Shown here: piece after piece, positions 47,990 to 64,000 of the stretch | How positions within the stretch are numbered: the stretch's first letter is position 1 | How the letters are laid out: each line of letters starts with the position of its first letter | From: Atherinomorus stipes | Lineage: Eukaryota; Chordata; Actinopteri; Atheriniformes; Atherinidae | Reading direction: 5' to 3' | DNA: 64,000 bases | Assembly (NCBI GenBank): GCA_023101725.1 | Contig: JALJCO010008669.1 | Coordinates: 186,001 to 250,000 of the forward strand | Position numbers and translations under genes: made by a program | Notes under the pieces: generated by a model | Databases searched by the model: none | The model's input: the letters and a program-made list of their open reading frames with translations, nothing else | Told to the model about the DNA's origin: nothing

Positions 47990-50900
47990 GTGAGGTGTTT
48001 GAGCCGTGCACGTGACAGAGCTGGCAGGAGCAAGTTCTGCTCCGTTCAGGTTATGTTGAAAAAAACATTTTTAAAGCACATAAAAGTTTAAAGTATGATT
48101 TGTTATAATACACATGAGAACTCCAAAGTTTGTTCAATTATCCCTCAAACATTAAAACAACTGCTCTCAGAGCTTATTATACTGTTTTTACAAAACCGGT
48201 TGACTAGTAATGCTTGCCTTTTAACAGGAAAACTGTTTGAAGTTACTGAAATAAACTTTCAGAGCAGAAGGATATACAAACAAAATATATTTACTTGAAC
48301 CACCATTGATATGAGGTGCTTGATGTAAATATACATGGGGGGCATATAAGTTTGAATTCATTCTCAGGCAAACAAATTTCAAAGTTCAGTTACATTAAAC
48401 ATTAACATAAAGACCTTGATTTCCAAACGAAATATTAGTTATATTCTATGATCAATTAATTAAAGATTTTGAAATGGCATGCCTTATTTATTTGAATGAA
48501 GATGAAAATATTGTCTTGGGTTTACAAACATCGTTGTTGTAAACAAACTTTATGTACCCCCCCCCCCCCCCCCCCCAAAAAAAACAAAACAAAACATTAA
48601 TGACTGAGTAATTTTCCAAGAAGATATATTTCAGACAAAGATTTGAAACCGCAACACTAGGAAACAGTTAACAAGAACCCACAGGGTTGTTATCTGCACA
48701 TTATTTAATCTTGTTCGGCTTTCAGCTGCTGTTCTTTCCTATGTAATGAATGGAGTCAGATAATCACCTGTCTTTTTTCTCAATGAGTATTAATAGACTA
48801 TTTGCCTGTTTTTTGTTTAGTTTTTTTTTTTTTTTTTTTTTTTACCAGGTTATTGACTGTTGAATTAATCTGTGCAAATATTATCCAACTTTGAGAATGA
48901 GAAGGAAGCAAACAGCTCACATCTTCACTATTGTGTTGTGGTCAGCCACCATCATGGATATAAGATGGTTAAGATGGATAAGAGTCAAGTGATAAAAAGC
49001 TTACCTCAGCAGCTGCATATTTTTTTCTCACTGTTTTAACTCAGACTGTTAATATGTTGGATAATCAATTCTTCAACCCAACTGACTTGGCTTTGCATTT
49101 TAACTGCTCTGTGATGGTAAATCAAAGCAATACAAAGGCATTTTTACTAATATAATTCTAAGACCAAGCTGCTCATTCATTTGGTGGAAGTGTCTTGCTC
49201 TTAATGGGTAACTCAAACTGGGCTGTATGTGTTATATTTTGACAAGATTTACTCTAGTAGCCTTCAACAAAGTTGTGTTTTGGTGTTTAAAAACCTTTAT
49301 GATTGTAATACAGACATGAAACACAAGAAGCCAATCTTTTCTCCTGAAAATGTCTCAGCCTTTCATGATATTTCTATACTTCGTTTTAGTATGTTAACAA
49401 CTGGGTTGAGCAGGATTTTCAGAAGTCAGATGCACATTTTGACTTATGTTTGTGTTTTGAATGTAATTCTAAATGTATTTTCAGTTGTGAAAACACTATA
49501 GAGGGCTTTTTTAATGTTGCCAAAGCAAGCATCAGCTCTTTGTCGAGATTGCAATATTTAAATGTGGTGGGTTGCCCTAAACCAAAAGCACATGTGCACC
49601 TGAAACAGGAGAGACATCAGGCTGGGGGATTTTGCTGTGAAGCCCTGAGTCCAGATGCATCACAGGCCTGGGACAGAGAGAACGGGTGGCTGGGAAAAAC
49701 AGCCTCAGACTAAACACCTCTTAAAGCAGACAGAGGAGTGAGGGAAGAGGAAAATCCATGTAAATCCTGCTAGTCCTGGAAATGCGATACAAGGAAAATA
49801 AAGCAGGCACAGCTGACTTGATTGGGTGAGAGCAGCCTTGTTCTCAATTGGACAACCCCCAGTTAAGAGTTAGAGAAGGAAGGGGGTCACAACAGTTAGG
49901 CAGAGTTGTTCTCGTTTGCACAGTTGATGACAAGTTGCCAAGATTGATGCACCTTTACTGATGGAGAGCATTCAGAAGATAACGGATGTTACCTCAAGTG
50001 ACCTTACACTGATGAAACAGTGGGAATGTCAGACTCCATGAGGTTCATGGTATTTCATTGGAAATGAATTACCGTGAGGATTAAGTTGCAGGAGTTGAAA
50101 GCCTTTGGTGCCTTCTCTGTTAGCAGGGCAGTATGAGAGTGGCGGAAGCTTTAAAGCAATGTAGCCACGCTCTGCCGACCACAGACGGACATGCCCGGCA
50201 TTCCTGCGGGTGATTATTACCCAGAAATCCACAAAGTCAATGAGCTGCCTCAGGTGCCGATGCTGCATACTTTGTTTACAGAAGTTTGCAGCATCTTTAT
50301 ATTTCTCTGAGACAGCACTCTGACTGTGAAACTAGACAGAAAACCTCTTTTGCAGGCTCCATTCTCAGATAAAATGGCCTAAGAACCCTCTCTAGTTTTC
50401 TCTGGCCTTCTTTGAGCTTCATGTTTTGGTCACGGTTACATTTAGTTAAACTATTCCTTGACTTTTTTTGGCCATAGAATTAGTGTAGGTTGTTGTGGAG
50501 TTTTTTGTGTGTGTGTTATATTAGGAGGAACATTTTAGCACATCGAAAGTAAGCCAACTTTGTCGTTTGGTGAAAAGAGTCAAATTCAACATCAACAAAA
50601 GAATAAGCTGAGGTATTTGAGGTGAACTTAAGTGTGTTACTCTTGAGATACGAACAATAACTTCAGTTCATATATTATTTTAAGTAACAGTTCCCCATCA
50701 TCTTGCAGATTTGTTTTTCAAGACCACTAAGTCAGCAGTTTTTTCGATTATACTGCCTTCTTGAATTAGTTTAATTTACATGTTTTTATTAGTACAAATT
50801 TTAGGGAAACTCCATGAAAGAAATGCCTCAGCCTAATGTTTAGTGTTGATTATATTGCCTTGTTAACAACAACAGTGCCGTTATGGCGCACCTAAGATAG

Positions 50901-51512
50901 GATTTTGCAACTTGTGCAACCAGAGCTGTTTGAAATTGGTAGATATTTAAAATGGCAGAAAGCTCATAAAGAACATTCCTCCCATAGGAACTGAGCCAAA
51001 GCGATCGCTGCCAGTGCAGCTTGAGTTTCAGCCGTTTCCAATTGTCATTCTTTCTCATGGGCAAACACACATTCTCGCATGCACTGCACACATTTTCATT
51101 CACTCTGACTTTCAGTAAGAAAAAAAAAATCTAACGGTCTGTACTCTGCAAGCTTAGGTTTCATGCCGGCAAGAACTCTAGCATGAGAAGAGGTTTGTGC
51201 TGTAAATGAAAATGAGACTCTCTTTGTGACACTAAATGCTGTCATGTAAATTCATAGTATGCATGAAGACTGCAGTACACCCACTTTGTCACGCAAGTCT
51301 TCAGTTTTATTGATTCCCTTTCTTACCAATCACCTCTTTTCTGTGTTATTTTCATCAATAAGGTGATGATTTCAGGTCTGAGGTACTTGAACACTGACAA
51401 CTTTTGTAAGACTGACTGATACTGTCATATCCTGTATGGCTCAATGATTCACATCCTTCTGCTCTGTCTCCAAAAACATTAATCTAATTGCTGTCTGCAT
51501 TTACCACCACAG
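47990..51512. other. map3k3 leader intron
   Basis: No exon recognised. It contains a C20-A8 junction at 48557-48584 and a T run of about 23 bp near 48821-48843. Ends in the acceptor TTACCACCACAG before the start-codon exon at 51513. Confidence 0.5.
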
Positions 51513-51588
51513 GCTGTCAGTGGTTTGGTTCAGCAGTAACTAGAGTCCGAAGACTGGTTTGTGGACCTCGTACGCAAACATCGCCACA

Positions 51589-64000
<12,412 letters not shown>

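Noticed and set aside
48557..48584. C20-A8 tract as a regulatory element
   Set aside because: Ordinary low-complexity tract, probably also prone to sequencing error; similar shorter tracts occur at 5400 and 36882.

Overview
This is a 64 kb piece of a vertebrate nuclear genome, most likely a ray-finned (teleost) fish. Genes have many small GT-AG exons separated by AT-rich introns. The introns carry fish-type L2/Maui-like LINE remnants and hAT-like non-autonomous elements with 8-bp target duplications. The encoded proteins match known vertebrate families over their whole length. There is no prokaryotic, phage or CRISPR content.

Layout, left to right. (1) About 0.5-2.7 kb: three intron-less open frames on the + strand (557-805, 806-1177, 2478-2726) built from a 14-residue repeat that I do not recognise. 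They are the strongest candidate for something undescribed. (2) 7623-7729, - strand: first coding exon of a RUNDC3A-type gene, with the rest beyond the left edge. (3) 8789-14135, +: a complete ten-exon RNF113 (CCCH zinc finger + RING, spliceosome-associated), head-to-head with rundc3a. Its large intron 6 holds nested transposon remains. (4) 15027-22767, -: complete STRADA pseudokinase in 12 coding exons, including a 29-nt microexon and a 12-nt first coding exon. (5) 26110-32553, +: complete DDX42 DEAD-box helicase (17 coding exons), sharing a short divergent promoter with strada. (6) 34864-42942, +: LIMD2, a small single-LIM protein whose first coding exon appears to be just the ATG, followed by a 7.4-kb intron and a 2.7-kb 3' UTR. 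(7) About 46.6 kb to beyond the right edge, +: MAP3K3 (MEKK3), with a long CpG-rich leader, PB1 domain and most of the kinase domain; the last exons lie outside the window.

The strada-ddx42-limd2-map3k3 cluster corresponds to the human 17q23 neighbourhood of the same four genes, which supports the orthology calls. The genes do not form a pathway: rnf113 and ddx42 both act in pre-mRNA splicing, strada (LKB1 activation) and map3k3 (MAPK signalling) are kinase-signalling components, and limd2 is a cytoskeleton/motility-linked LIM protein.

All exon boundaries were read by eye from GT/AG sites and frame continuity. Summed coding lengths are in frame and match known family lengths: rnf113 322 aa, strada 428 aa, ddx42 904 aa, limd2 114 aa, and 541 aa of map3k3 present.
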